This document shows positions 46,717 to 58,942 of a DNA stretch of 64,000 nucleotides, one piece after another. This stretch comes from Liriodendron chinense. Lineage: Eukaryota; Streptophyta; Magnoliopsida; Magnoliales; Magnoliaceae. The position numbers and the translations under genes are program-made. The stretch spans positions 1,580,001 through 1,644,000 of the forward strand of contig ML058550.1 in the NCBI GenBank assembly GCA_003013855.2, in the 5' to 3' direction. The notes under the pieces are model-generated. The model saw only the letters and a program-made list of their open reading frames with translations, was not told where the DNA came from and did not search any database. The first letter of the stretch is position 1, and every line of letters begins with the position of its first letter.

Positions 46717-48356
46717 AAATTCCACTATAGTGTAAGAGGTGTATTTAGGTTATTTGGAGGCGTCTAGTTGCTTTGCAACTAAAAATTCATAGTTTATCTA
46801 GTTAGAAGTATTTTAACCATTTTAAAATTTTGATATGAGCAGCCATATGCAACTATGATCTATCTTGCAGCACACTAAAACAAGGCTTGCTAGAATACAT
46901 CTTGATGTATTGCTTTAATTGCGGGTACATGATGAACCCAACTTGATTCTAATGGGGTCTTGTCCAAGTGCGTTTAATAATAAAATCATATGTTTAATTT
47001 TTTTTAAGGAAAAATTATATATATTTAACATGCATTGATTGTCATGGTAAGAGAAATGAGGTTTCCTAAGCCATACATATGTAAGAGGTCGAGGACATGT
47101 TTACACACCATGAGTGTGTCAAAGTGGCACATGTACACCCATGTAATGCTCTTAACTGTCCTGAACCCAACTTGAAACCTAGATCCAAAGACCCAATAGG
47201 TACACAATGGGTACCCAATCCTGAACAGATGTGGGTCCTGGCCTCCAAGATCTAGACTCGGACCTGGCAAGATTTGAACCTGGTTAGCCTGGATATGAAT
47301 ACTATAAGACTTAATTTGAACCCAACCCGTTGGGTTGTTGACAACTTCATGCTTTAGGGTATGTTGGAGTTTAGCCTTTGAACCTGGGTCATCCTCCAAT
47401 TATCCAAATTGTTTAAGGTCCAAATGCACTACGACAACTAGTCATCATATTCGTGTGTAGAGTATCTCATTCGAAAATTATTGATGAGCTCTATGTCCTT
47501 GCAAATCAACCATGGCTCATTGATCCATGAACCATTTGCAAAATTTAATCATTTTAAGAATTAATTTTGAGCCTGAAGTCAAATTTACCATTTTGAGCAA
47601 GTTAAAATTTGTTAAATTCAAGGTTGTAAGATTTCAATTATAGTCCAAAATCTTTGCTTGAGGCATTTAAGAGTTGTTTATGAGTTTGTATGGGTATATG
47701 CATCTTTTATTATTCTTTGCAAGGTCAGTATTTTAGGAAGGTTTTCTAATTTGAGTTGAATTAGAGTTGTGGGCGTTTTTACTTGTATGAGTTATGTTAA
47801 GTGCATTGTAAAACGATCCATTGACTAATATAAATTTTATTCTTGTTTTTATAAATTCTTTTATGAATTTAAGGGTCATTAATTGGGAGAAGACGGTAAT
47901 TGGCTTCCATGCAACCACTTACTCTCTTCATGTCTGTTGCATGTGCCATAGATGCAAATATCGTTCTTCAAATTTTTTTAGCCTCGGAGTCGAAGAGATT
48001 TTTAGCTTTTGCAGATTTTCTTGAGATATTTTTGGAAAAATATTGCTAAGACAAAATTTTATAAATATTTCTTGTAAATTAATAAATAAATTATTATATA
48101 ACGAATTAGCCAAAAATTTAAATAATATTTTCATGTTAATATAGGGCTAAATTTGTGAAAAATTGCAAATTGTAAAAGTGAAAATATCACAATAATATTG
48201 TTCAGTTTCTTCCTCTAAAAAATATAGTGAGTTTTTCAAAATGTTTACCACATTTCATTTGGAAGGGCTAAAATTATATGTGACTCTTTGGAGGTGTTTG
48301 AATCTTAAGTTACTTAAGATCGGCTACTTATGCCTCAAGTTGCTTTTCTCGATTTC
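46717..48356. other. intergenic AT-rich DNA, nothing recognised
   Basis: No coding frame or RNA gene supported. GGGTACCCAATCCTGAAC-like phrases near 47210 recall the word repeat at 24301-24801. Confidence 0.45.
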
Positions 48357-48625
<269 letters not shown>

Positions 48626-49136
48626 CAGCAAGACTATCTTGATTTCTACTTGTTAAACTAAAGTGGATAAGTAACTTTAAATAAAAAAAAGTTGCTTATC
48701 TGCGACTATAAGTGATCATAGACCAACTTATCTCAAATAAGTTGCTTATCTGCTATTATAACTTGAAAAAGTAACTTATTTGGTGGCGTTCAAACGAGCC
48801 CTTCAAAACTACACATGGTGTAGTTATAAGGAAATCCAGGACACCCAAATTGCTAACCAAACCGTTGATTGAGCATAACTAATAAAATTGCATTGAATAG
48901 ATAACATTTATCATACGAATTTTATATTTGAATTTGGACTGCTAATGATCTTACTTCTAACCATCCATTTGACGGCCACTAATTGGCAGGATTACTTGAT
49001 ATGTGTGATTTTAGAAATATACTTCATCCATAATGTGGCCCACAATTTAAGTTGCCTGGATAGCTGTGTCCCACAAGCGAGGAAGATCAATCACCACCTG
49101 GATTGTTGTCCGTTCTACTATGCGGTCTAAGCTAAA

Positions 49137-49253
49137 CTTTATTTTTTATTTTTATTTTACACACACCTCACACCCACGCACACCACAATGGGCACTTGAA
49201 CTCATGATGTCTCTATTGAAACTCTTGTGAGTCTACCACCAAGCCATGGATAG
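49137..49253 (-). mobile_element. tRNA-derived SINE
   Basis: On the minus strand: CCATGGCTTGGTGGTAGACT, then CACAAGAGTTTCAATAGAGA and GAGTTCAAGTGCCC (B box), CATTGTGGTGTGCGTGGGTG and an A-rich tail. Same family as 44670-44828. Confidence 0.7.
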
Positions 49254-49640
49254 AGAAACTAAGAGAGCTTAACCTGACTTGACCTCAAGAGAACTTAACC
49301 CTACTTGAATTTTAATAGGTGTCTTATCCAAATCCGAACTCAACCCAACATTTAGGTCCGATCCAATGATCAAAATAGATGCGAGTATTCCAAGTCTGAC
49401 CTAATCTGACTGGAATTTTGCTAAATCTGAACCCAACTCAGAATTTAATTAGGTTGGTATTTTTTTCAGTCCAAACTCGACCTTAGGACCCTAACAGCCT
49501 GACCCAACCTGATCCGACCTTGGTTAGGTCAGACGGGATTTGCATTAGGTGTGACCTTGCTTCACCAAACATGGTGTGACGCTGACCATAGGGCGCACCT
49601 AGGTGTGTTTTTAGTATATATGCACTCTTCATCCTTTTTT
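49254..49640. other. intergenic, nothing recognised
   Basis: Repetitive phrases such as CTGACCCAACCTGATCCGAC, but no element ends or coding frame. A T run lies near 49637-49652. Confidence 0.4.
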
Positions 49641-49649
49641 TTTTTTTTT

Positions 49650-50003
49650 TTTAAGATCATTTTATGGTACAAGAGTAAAATGAAACATATTCAAATATAA
49701 GTGACCATAGTACATGAAACAATAGTCATTGACCATTAAAAGCTTTTTGGGCGCAAAAATTTTGCATCACATTAATATTTGTTTCCAACCTTTATTAGGG
49801 TTTGTGTGACGTAATTAAGATGGCACTTATACATTGCAGTCGGTTAAGAATTTTTTTAATGGTGGGCTCTCAATCACTACTATTTCCTATAACGTACTCT
49901 ACTTAAGATTTCTATTTCGGCTCATGCCCTAAAAAGATGTGAAACAGATGGACGGCATATACTACACATACATCAAGGTGGGCCCCACGGTCAGGACAGC
50001 ACC
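49650..50003. mobile_element. degenerate fold-back MITE upstream of eL42
   Basis: AAGATCATTTTATGGTACAA at the left; CATGCCCTAAAAAGATGTGA, GATGGACGGCATATACTACA and CATCAAGGTGGGCCCCACGG at the right. The arms are poorly preserved. It ends about 160 bp before the TATA box of the eL42 gene. Confidence 0.55.
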
Positions 50004-50161
50004 AAAGAAGCTCTCTTAAGCCGAACGCGAGTTGCAGCCCTAACAACCAACCACGATCCCTCACACGTACGCCATACTCACACGTGTGCTGTGTATCGCC
50101 CCTTCAATCTCGTGCGATTCTCATAGCAGGGTAGTATAGTCATTTCCAAAATCCCTCGTAC

Positions 50162-50235
50162 ATATAAATACGGAAGAGGGCTAGGGTTTTTCATTTCCCC
50201 GGATTTAGGGTTTCTGAGAGCGCCCAAAACCCTAA
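50162..50235 (+). promoter_or_regulatory. eL42 core promoter: TATA box and two telo-boxes
   Basis: ATATAAAT at 50162-50169. TTAGGGTTT at 50205-50213 and its inverse AAACCCTAA at 50227-50235 are telo-boxes, which mark many plant ribosomal protein genes. They probably lie just after the transcription start, in the 5' leader. CTAGGGTTTT at 50181 is a partial third copy. Confidence 0.75.
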
Positions 50236-50275
50236 CCTTAGATCTCGGCCCCTCCTTCCTCTTCCATCCGTAGCA

Positions 50276-50284
50276 ATGGTAAGC

Positions 50285-50337
<53 letters not shown>

Positions 50338-53300
50338 GATTTATCGAGATTCTTGCAGCCATTGAAGCGAAAGATCTTGTTGTTGGTTGGTTAGGAAGAT
50401 TTTTTTCTTCCAAGTTCATCTTTTCATTTTCTTTTAGTGTTACTGAGGTCTGGATTGCGTTTTGGATGGTTTATACTATTTTTTTTTGTCGTAGATTTTT
50501 TCGCATTAGGGGTGCGTTTGGATGCCCAATCAAACTGGATTACGAACATTCTGTTTTGTCAAAAGATGAAATGATCCCTCTATATATCAATGATGTTTGT
50601 ACTATTCACAGTTAGGAAGTAGATATTCATCTTGAATGGTAAGGAATCACAGTTTTTGTTGCTTGTATTTTATTTGTAATTGCTGTTCAGATTGAAGAGG
50701 ACATCCAAACACGCCATAGATGTATGTTCCTGTTGTTTTATTTATCTTAATTTTTCTTTTGTTCACTATCATTTCGTTACTGAATTTTGTAATTGTTGGA
50801 GAATGTTTTGAATTCTTAGTGTTCTATAACGGTTGCTGTGATGTGTATTGTAGCTGCAATTATTATGTCGTCTTGATCAATTGTTAAGGTATTATCTGAA
50901 ACCGTTATGTACCCCCTTTTTTGTCTGTGAAAGACGATCGGACCCATTTTTGGTGGTGATCGATAGTCCGAAATGGTACCCTGATATGACATTTTTTTAA
51001 TGGTGATCGATAGTCCAATACGGGAACCCTGTTATGACCCGGTTTTGGTGGTGATCGGAATCTGATACGGTACCCTGATACGACCTGGTTATGATGGTGA
51101 TTGATAGACTGATATGGTACCCCTTTTGTCTGTGAAAGTCGATTGGACCCCTTTTTGGTGGTGTTTGATAGTCTGAAACGGTAACCCGACATGACCTTTT
51201 TTTAATGGTGATCGATAGTCCAATACGGGAACCCTGTTACGACCGGTTTTGGTGGTGATCGAAATTCGATATGGTACCCCAATGTGACCTGGTTATAGTG
51301 CTGATTGATAGGCTGATATGGTACCCCTTTTGTCTGTGAAAGATGATTGGACCCCTTTTTGGTGGTTTTTGATAGTCCGAAACGGTACACCAATATGACC
51401 TTTCTTTAATGGTGATTGATAGTCCAATACGGGAATCCTGTTACGGCCTGGTTTTGGTGGTGATCGAATTCCAATACGGTACCCCGATATGACCTGGTTA
51501 TGGTGGTGATTGATAGTCTGATATGGTACCCTGAAACCAATTTTTATTCCTTGATCTTGACCTGTCGGAAAAGGTTACATGAGGACCAAGGCTAGAGTAC
51601 AGTGTTAAATGCATACATTTAAGTAGTAGTTATCACTATTTCTTTCTTATTTTATTCTATTGTACTATATATATGTATGAAAACATTGTTGCTAGGTACT
51701 GAGAATTCTTTTTCATCAGGATTAAAAAAATGTGACCTACCTAATTTGACCTTGAATTTTCATTGAGGAGATATGATCCTTTTGAGTGCTTAACACTGGA
51801 TGTCATTTGGAGGAAGTTACCTGACTTTTATTGGAAGGAATCTAGATTGCTTGATGTCGTGAAGAGTGGTAGCCATGGGCTAAAGCTGGTTTGGATTTTG
51901 GTTGTGCTTTGACTGGCTGGATTTTTTTTTACCAGGCCTTAAAATAGGCCCAGGATGGGCAGTTCGATATCAAACTTGTGCCCACCCATTAAAGTCATAA
52001 ATGGGGCTGCTTCCCAGATTGGGCTGGGCTTCAATAGAAAAAATGCCAAGTGCAGCCCTGGCCTGATCAATTTATTAATTGAAACTAAAATAAGGCCTGA
52101 GCCTGACCGTCTGTGGTGTATATTACAGGCCCAAGCCAGATCTGTATTGGGTCGGGGGCTACGTACATACTCTCACACATGCAGACCTTGGGTTTTGTTG
52201 TCGTTGAATTCCAATTGTTGCTTTCTAATGTCGTTTGGATGCTCTGTTATTTTGTTACTAGGTTAATTGAACTCAAGTAGACACGAGTATATCAGACTCA
52301 AGGACACCTATGGAAAAGCAACCTTTTTTCTTTCTTTCTAGTGAACCTTCTTTCCCTCCACTTCTTTAGATAGTCCTAGTAGATATGTCTTTGGGGTGAG
52401 ATATGCACATTGAGAGCAAGTTCGCAAGATCTGTCATCTTTTGACATGGTCATGGCCCCAGACTCCCTTTTTCTAATAGTGGAAGTTTTAGCACGGGCAC
52501 AGAGGCAAATAACATTAGGGGCCATTTGGATGGGAGTAAATGGGGGAATTGGGAGTAAATGGAGGTAAATGGCATTTGAGGTGTGTTTGGGTGGGAGCAA
52601 ATGCATGGAAATGAAATGGGAGTAAATGGGTCTGTAAATGACATCCTCTCTTTGAGAGAGGATTTCGAAGTAAATTGTTGCCATTTTGAGCTCCGTTGAA
52701 GAGTCGCACGAGTAAAAGGTCGCATGCTAATGATACTATGAAACAATCCAATTATCAGCTACATCACTAAAATCACACCAATAGAATGATCCAAACTGTA
52801 CAAAGGTTGACCATCTAAATGGATGGTAGAAAAATGTTGGCAAAGTGCTTGTTTGTGATCCTTACTCGAGGCTTGAAATTTTCTCATTTTTGGCTAAAGT
52901 ATATATTTCAATGGGCTTATTACAATCATTCTGTTAAATATTATGTATGTACACTTATTTGAGATAATAAAGGTGATTTGGGATATCGCATATGCTCCTG
53001 TGAATATATTGAAAAATTCCAATGCATTCCAATTCCTCCCATTTATTCTCATCCAAACAGAATATTTAGATTTCGAATGCATTTCATTTACTTCCATCTA
53101 AGCACAACTGAGTGAGTCATTTACTTCCTCCCATTATTTACTCCCATGTCCAAACAGAATATTTAGATTTCAAATGCATTTCATTTACTTCCATCTAAAC
53201 ACAATTGAGCAAGCCATTTACTCCTAATTCATTTACCTCTAATTCCATTTCCCCTTTACCTCCATTTACAAGCTCCCAAATGAGCCCTTACAGATGTATT

Positions 53301-54459
53301 GGCTAATTGTATGATGTGATTGATATGGGAAATTGAAGAGCCACCGGTGACCCACATGCAGAGGTGACCTCCACCCATATTCGGAGGGCCATCAGTAACC
53401 CTAGGGTTTGTATGGTTTTCCATGTCTTAATTGTCAATGGCTGCTTGTCATGGAAGCAGGTCCATTTTCTTCTTAATACACCAAAAATTTCAACCAAAAA
53501 GGCAAAACATTGGATGGCTAGGATCTTCCAAGTGGGAGAGACTTTTGGGGGCATGGCCTATCCATGATAGGGACCATCAGATGATTTTAAGAATGTCCCC
53601 AATCTGGGGGGAAAACAAAATGCATGATTTCCTGATTCCTTTATTGGAACATTGATTTGAAGATTCACATGCAAATTTGATGATTTAAACAGGTGAATGT
53701 GCCGAAAACAAAGAAGACTTACTGTAAGAACAAGGAATGCAGGAAGCACACCCTGCATAAGGTTACACAATATAAGAAGGGGAAGGACAGTCTTGCTGTT
53801 CAAGGGAAGCGTCGGTACGATCGGAAGCAGTCGGGTTATGGAGGACAGACCAAACCTGTCTTCCACAAGAAGGTATTAAAATCTCTTGATTTTTCCTCCC
53901 TTTCATTCTTTAATGCTTTGCATTGCCTCTAAACTTTGTAATGCCATTTAAAAAAAAAAATCTATCTTACAGGCGAAAACTACCAAGAAGATTGTGCTGA
54001 GGCTGCAATGCCAGAGCTGCAAGCATGTCTCCCAACACCCAATTAAGGTTGGTTCCTCTATTTTTTTTTTTCTTTCCAGGCAAGCATTCAGCATTCCATG
54101 CTAGGCATCACTTTAGGTGGTCCTCACATTTGTATGGATTTTATTTGTCTTTTGGCTTGCAACCGGATGATTAAAATACCAACTGTTCCCAGGCAACAGT
54201 AAAAGACCATTGATCGAATGGCTAGGATTGTTTAGCAGTTTTGTGTTTGTACATGGTCAGTCCTTCTGGATGATCTGAATTGCTGAAGGTGGCTTAATGA
54301 TCATGTCCAGCATTTGTGCAGAACCCTATAAAATTATTTCCTGATTTTTACCAATGCTGTTACCAAATTTCCCTTTTTTTTTTTGCATGGATTGTGCAGA
54401 GATGCAAGCACTTTGAGATAGGTGGAGATAAGAAGGGGAAGGGAACATCTCTCTTCTAA
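50276..54459 (+). CDS. RPL36A: 60S ribosomal protein eL42 (L36a/L44), 4 exons
   Basis: eL42 is a zinc-ribbon protein of the large cytosolic ribosomal subunit near the E site. Exons: 50276-50278 (ATG only), 53693-53872, 53973-54047, 54400-54459; all introns are GT-AG with phase 0. The product is 105 residues, the normal family length. It begins MVNVPKTKKTYCKNKECRKH, contains GKRRYDRKQSGYGGQTKPVF and ends GGDKKGKGTSLF. The zinc-binding cysteines C12, C17, C74 and C77 are present. Pro-56 in the QTKP segment is the residue whose change to Gln gives cycloheximide resistance in yeasts, so the usual sensitive form is predicted. The start is fixed by the conserved MVNVP and by the donor GTAAGC directly after ATG. 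Intron 1 is 3414 bp and repeat-filled. The frame is intact and looks functional. Confidence 0.95.
50288..50335. repeat. (TC)n microsatellite at the start of eL42 intron 1
   Basis: About 48 bp of TC starts ten bases after the first donor site. It supplies a strong pyrimidine tract in sense orientation. Confidence 0.85.
50510..50717. mobile_element. small MITE in eL42 intron 1
   Basis: GGGGTGCGTTTGGATGCCCA at the left and GGACATCCAAACACGCC at the right are imperfect inverted ends, about 205 bp apart. They resemble the GTGTTTGGATG ends of Tourist or hAT MITEs. No clean duplication was found (TAG flanks both sides). Confidence 0.5.
50908..51535. repeat. ~205-bp-period satellite with internal ~50-bp subunits
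   Basis: CCCCTTTTTTGTCTGTGAAAG recurs near 50910, 51120 and 51325. Each period holds about four variants of a unit like TGGTGATCGATAGTCCGATAC, followed by GGTACCCTGATATGACC. Three periods are present, in intron 1 of eL42. No coding meaning. Confidence 0.8.
51540..52514. other. eL42 intron 1, unassigned
   Basis: No recognised element. A frame at 51955-52266 is open but matches nothing I know. Confidence 0.4.
52518..53287. mobile_element. PIF/Harbinger-type MITE, TTA TSD, in eL42 intron 1
   Basis: Begins GGGGCCATTTGGATGGGAG, ends CTCCCAAATGAGCCC; TTA flanks both sides (52515-52517, 53288-53290). Subterminal TTTACTCCCAT and AAATGGGAGTAAATGG words are repeated and inverted several times at both ends. 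770 bp, non-coding. Confidence 0.75.
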
Positions 54460-54659
54460 TTTGGCTTCTCGACGAAATGCATTTTGGTACGGTTTTTGCT
54501 GTATTTTTTATGCTGAAGTAGATGGCATGTGTGGCAAGAGTTCTCAAAGTACTACTATCCAGTGCCTTTTTCTTTTTTCGTTTTTGTCTCTTTTTTTTTT
54601 TTTTTGGTTTTTAGATTTTGCCAATGAATACTTATTTGATTTTGAAGTAGTACATTAAA

Positions 54660-54874
54660 CATATGTTTGTTTAGAAGACATTGGCAGTTTACTTAAATTG
54701 GCTTCTTGAATGAAGAAACTGCTCTCCAAGCCTGCGATCTTGTTTGGGTTTCACAGATAGAATGGATGTTTTAGGGATTTTGGCGTATTGGGTCAGCTCA
54801 AGAATAGGGTGCCTATGGTGCCAGCCATCTGATATGTGTTGGTGGTTGGGATTGAGTGCTGTTTGGTTTAGGTC
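54660..54874. other. eL42 3' flank
   Basis: T-rich leader out of the gene. No polyadenylation signal could be fixed, and nothing else was seen. Confidence 0.4.
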
Positions 54875-54883
54875 CCACAATTA

Positions 54884-55340
54884 GAGGCAGATTGCGTACT
54901 GAGTTATGCTTTAGCGTGCTGAGTAAACTGTGGGGCCCAACCTTGATGTTTGTGTCTTGTCTTATCCCCACCCATCTGTACCTGATCATTTTAGGGCATG
55001 AGCCCAAAATTGAAGCACATCCATAGCTCAAGTGGATGACTGGAAACAGTGGGGAGAGTGACGGCTGCAGTTGAAACTTTCCTAGGGCCCGCATTGATGT
55101 TTAGTCACAGAGACATGGATGAATGGAAAACACAAATATCAGCTTGATCCAAAACTTGTGGCCCTCAAGAAGTTTTCAACTGTAGGCGTTCAATTTCCAC
55201 TGTTTCCTGTGGTCTGGTCCACTTGAGCTTTGGATACATCGAAGTTTTGAACTCATGCCCTAAAATGATATGGAAAACGTGTGGACAGTGACATACATCA
55301 TGATTTGCCCCACAGTTTACTCGGTACACAATCTGCTCTC
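54884..55340. mobile_element. full fold-back MITE with decayed TSD
   Basis: Left end GAGGCAGATTGCGTACTGAG, right end (reverse complement) GAGAGCAGATTGTGTACCGAG; both arms continue AGTAAACTGTGGGGC. Flanks CCACAATTA (54875-54883) and TTGCAATTA (55341-55349) share six of nine bases. Same family as 28662-29223. Confidence 0.7.
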
Positions 55341-55349
55341 TTGCAATTA

Positions 55350-55991
55350 TCATTTATGATGTCCGTCCCTACATCTCCATCATTTCCATTCTATTTTAGT
55401 GAGATCCAGGTGATCCAAGCTTTTGATCTAATAAGAGTCACCATGGATCTCATCTCTCTCTCTGGCACTACCTTCGGTCTGGCACGTTCACACAGGCGGT
55501 TTTGCATAGGATCCCAACTTGGGCGGGTTGGGATGGTTTCACTAGTCCAACTGACCTTGAGAGGGACCCAACCTGAATTCTTACCCAAGGTGCCCAACTC
55601 AAACCCAACCCGAAGTCTGTCCTTGCACTCGACCCAGCTACATGTGTTTATTGCTGATTGAATTTTGCACAATCTGAATTCAAATGGGCTGGCGTTTATC
55701 GACCCGAACCCAATCTTGGACCTTTTCAAGCCGGACCTGAGCTTTGGATGGTTCAGTCGGGTTTTGGTAGTTGCAGCCCTACTTGATTTTACCCTTTCGC
55801 CACTCATCTCCAACAAATCCATCTTCCCCGCAGGTCTGGTTTGCAAATATTTTGAATATGACAATTGCTTCTTTTAGATGATGTGTTAGATCCGCAAGAA
55901 CCAGAATATCATTGAGCCGTCCATGACAGTGCTGTCCATACATTGGGACTTGTTATGGATGGCTAATGCTAACCTTCAAAAAATCAAACTA
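55350..55991. other. intergenic; partial word repeat
   Basis: CCCAACTTGGGCGGGTTGGG and CAACCTGAATTCTTACCC phrases recall the degenerate repeat at 24301-24801. The open frames here look like by-products of that composition. Confidence 0.4.
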
Positions 55992-55996
55992 AACAA

Positions 55997-56433
55997 TGTT
56001 ACGATCCTAAGGGTTCAAGTGCCTAAACTAAACCCTACATGTTCCATCAGTCCTGGGCTTTTGGCGCATCGGTTATGTTCTTAACAATTGGTATTGGAGC
56101 TTAGGTTCTTAACAATTGGTATTGGAGCTGAGGCCATGGTATCAGAGCTGAGATGCTAACTCCATGTCTCGTGTTTGAGTCACGGAAGGGGCGACTTTCG
56201 GAAAGGGCAACCTTGACCAGAGTGAAAGCCGCCATGTCGTGGAAAGGGCTACTTGAGCAATCAGAGTACAGCCGCCATGCCCTGGAAAGGACTACCTGGA
56301 ATAGAGGCCAAAGTGAGTGGGCCACGTTGGCTGTGGAGCGTGGTTGAATGTTACGATTCAAGGGTTTAAGAGCCTAAACGTTGTACGTTCCATCAATCCT
56401 AGGGCTTTTGGTGCACTGTTTAGGTTCTTAACA
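55997..56433 (+). mobile_element. TRIM-type mini LTR retrotransposon
   Basis: Two short LTRs (55997-56086 and 56349-56433) start TGTTACGAT and end GTTCTTAACA. After the first LTR comes ATTGGTATTGGAGC, a variant of the Met-tRNA primer site (56089-56100). It is duplicated at once together with the LTR end (GTTCTTAACAATTGGTATTG again near 56108). A perfect TGGTATCAGAGC follows at 56138. The whole element is 437 bp and codes for nothing. No matching 5-bp flanks were found. Confidence 0.7.
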
Positions 56434-58522
56434 ATGTCACTGTAAGACTGATAAGAAAAATCCAATCTTGCTTTACTTTTTGAAGCTTCTCGAGTCCAAC
56501 CGGTTGGACCCCAAGGAATGGTCTACCTACAAGATAACTTCCAGCCTATTAAGTCCAAGTGGTATTGAACCATTCTAATATATTAGCCCCACCATGAGGA
56601 TTACCAAGTGCACAAACCGGTCCAATCTATTTGTTATGTGGGCCACACAATAGAAACATCTCTGGCCATTGATAAATGTCAAAATACAGGTTTAATCCAG
56701 TGGATATGACTGATTTTTGCACAAGGTCCTAAACTGTTTTATCTGTTCAAACAATTGCACATAAAAGCCATCATCATAGATGCATTCATCACCTTAGTTG
56801 TCTTCAAACTTGAGTGTACTAAAAAAATCATGTCCACATTGGAATCCAAAAAATCATTACCATCTAGAACTTAGGTAGGCCACACCACCATTGATTTTGT
56901 GTAGTACCCACCATGTCATCGGGATGAAAGAAATACATTAAGGACCGTTTGGATTGAGTGCCACCATGTGATCTCTTTAGAAATGTGACGTGGTAGAGAC
57001 TGAATGGAGGCAACAAAGTATAGATTCACAGTCCTTCAGCCTCGTTAATAGTTCCAGTGGAACATAGCACCTGTGGGCAAGATCTATGCCCCTTCACCAG
57101 TGGGCCCCATCATGAACGATGGGCGGCGTGAAAACAAGCCTCTGCTTCGGTCATCATGGGGTCTAGACATGTATGGCAAATGTGGAGCCAATGAATGATC
57201 TTTCAAACATGGTACGTTGTTAGAAAATGATCCAAGCCATTCACCAGGCTCGTCCAAGCATCTAGACTTCTTCGCTCAATAATCAGCCCGGTCTGCTCAT
57301 CAAGTGGGCCACACATGTAAAAAAAAGAAAGAAAGAAAGATAGAAAATGACTAACCATCCACATTCAATATACACGTTTGGCCTATTTATCTTCTGGCGA
57401 GGTCATGTTCATGGACTGCAACTAATGAATGTCACATATTTCATGTTATTTATTTTAGTCATCAAGCATTCAATACAAATATAACTACGTTCATGCAGAA
57501 GTATTCTGATTGATAGTTAGGATCATCTGATTGGGGTGGTTCATTGAACGCTTGAGTAATTCAAATATAAACTTTTAACATAGGTGGGCCCTACCATCTA
57601 CCATGAAATAATATGCCTTTTCTTTTGTAATTTCTAATTTCTTTTACGAAGTAGGACATCAGATTCAAGAAATTTGTGAGCCCTGCCATCAAGGTGGGCC
57701 TTTGATGTATTCTTTGTATTTGTTTGAGCTTTTGCTCTTGGATAGTAATAAGAGAGATTTCGATGGCCTGCCATCAAGATGTGCGATTAATCACATCACA
57801 GAATCGTATTGATCACAAAATCCTAACCATCCAACTGATGGCACTAAATGGAGGGTTAAAAGTAAATCACTGGGTGGTCCAAATTCTAGAGACAAAATTG
57901 GATGGTTATGATCATCTTATCAGTGTAATTTTTCGTTTATGATCCTTCCACAATTGATTCACTGATCTGGATGGATCAGATAGCCGCACAACTATGCCAT
58001 ACATACATACGGTTGAAGATTCACTACCATTTTTAGACAGTTGTGAACCGTCGATCCAGTCTGGCCCCAAAAAAATCAAGAGAAAGGGCCACACCATGAT
58101 GATCAACTGGTTCCAAAATAAGGCTGGTATGGGCCACACACCAGCATCCATCGGCTTTGATCCTTCCTACCAATTAAATGAATGGTCCTGATTTTCATAC
58201 CAAGTGCAACATGTTTGTCAAAGGTGGGCCACTGGTCAAATCATTATAATATCTAAGTCCTTGATAAGTGGACTAGCTCGATTGTAAATCACTGCGAGTT
58301 TACTGTCAGGCCGCTACATTGACGGTCCTGATTTTAAGCAACTAGCCGTTTGATAGGGGGCCTGCCTGATGAATGGCCCTGATCGCACAAATTCAGTGGC
58401 AAAATAAAAAGGAATTGATTTCCATAGAAGATAATCAACATGGACCAGTGATCATATCATCGTAATCTGGGCCTGCATGATGGACGGTTCTGATGCCACA
58501 AAAAAATAAAATTAACACAATA

Positions 58523-58524
<2 letters not shown>
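56434..58524. other. intergenic, nothing recognised
   Basis: Ordinary unique-looking DNA with scattered GTGGGCC phrases and a short AAAG run near 57325. No coding frame or RNA gene found until the tRNA at 58525. Confidence 0.45.

Positions 58525-58603
<79 letters not shown>
58525..58603 (-). tRNA. tRNA-Leu (anticodon UAG)
   Basis: The minus strand folds into a complete tRNA: acceptor GACAGTT/AGCTGTC (one G-U pair), D region GCCGAGTGGTCTAAGGC, anticodon stem CCAGA/TCTGG with loop TTTAGGC (anticodon TAG), a long variable arm TCCGAAAGGGC, and T arm GTGGG TTCAAAT CCCAC. The long variable arm and UAG fit a nuclear leucine tRNA reading CUA. No intron; CCA is not encoded. Downstream on the minus strand lies a T-rich Pol III terminator (TTTTATTTTTTT), and a CAAT motif lies just upstream, as is usual in plants. 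Confidence 0.95.
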
Positions 58604-58605
<2 letters not shown>

Positions 58606-58741
58606 ATTGTTATTTTAAACTTACTTAATCAGAAGTGGCCCTACCTACTAATCAGGATACCGTTGAGCTTCACAGATGGATAGTTAGGGGAGCGTCCAAC
58701 CAACGGTGTATATGCCAAAATAGTTTAATTGATGGTTAGGA

Positions 58742-58942
58742 TCATTTGATTACGGGAATCTTGAAGAATTGCTGACATTTGTCACAAGTTTTCAAAAATT
58801 TCTCCATACCAGCATTCATCGCTGGCCAATAGTATCCTTGGTGAATTGCCTTATATGCCATTGATTGGCTTGCAAGATGATTTCCGCATATCATTTCATG
58901 GATCTCCCTCAGGGTGTAGTCAGCTTCTTCGGGCGAATGCAT
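58742..58942 (-). pseudogene. integrase N-terminal zinc-binding region (H2C2)
   Basis: The frame contains LREIHEMICGNHLASQSMAY, then GYYWPAMNAGMEKFLKTCDK and CQ. The HxxxxxxH...CxxC arrangement (IHE...CGNH, CDKCQ) is the integrase H2C2 zinc site. The catalytic DDE core that should follow is absent; the sequence leaves the element here. Confidence 0.8.

Noticed and set aside
55391..55864. 157-residue minus-strand frame
   Set aside because: No domain and no codon pattern. It overlaps a degenerate word repeat with open frames on both strands.
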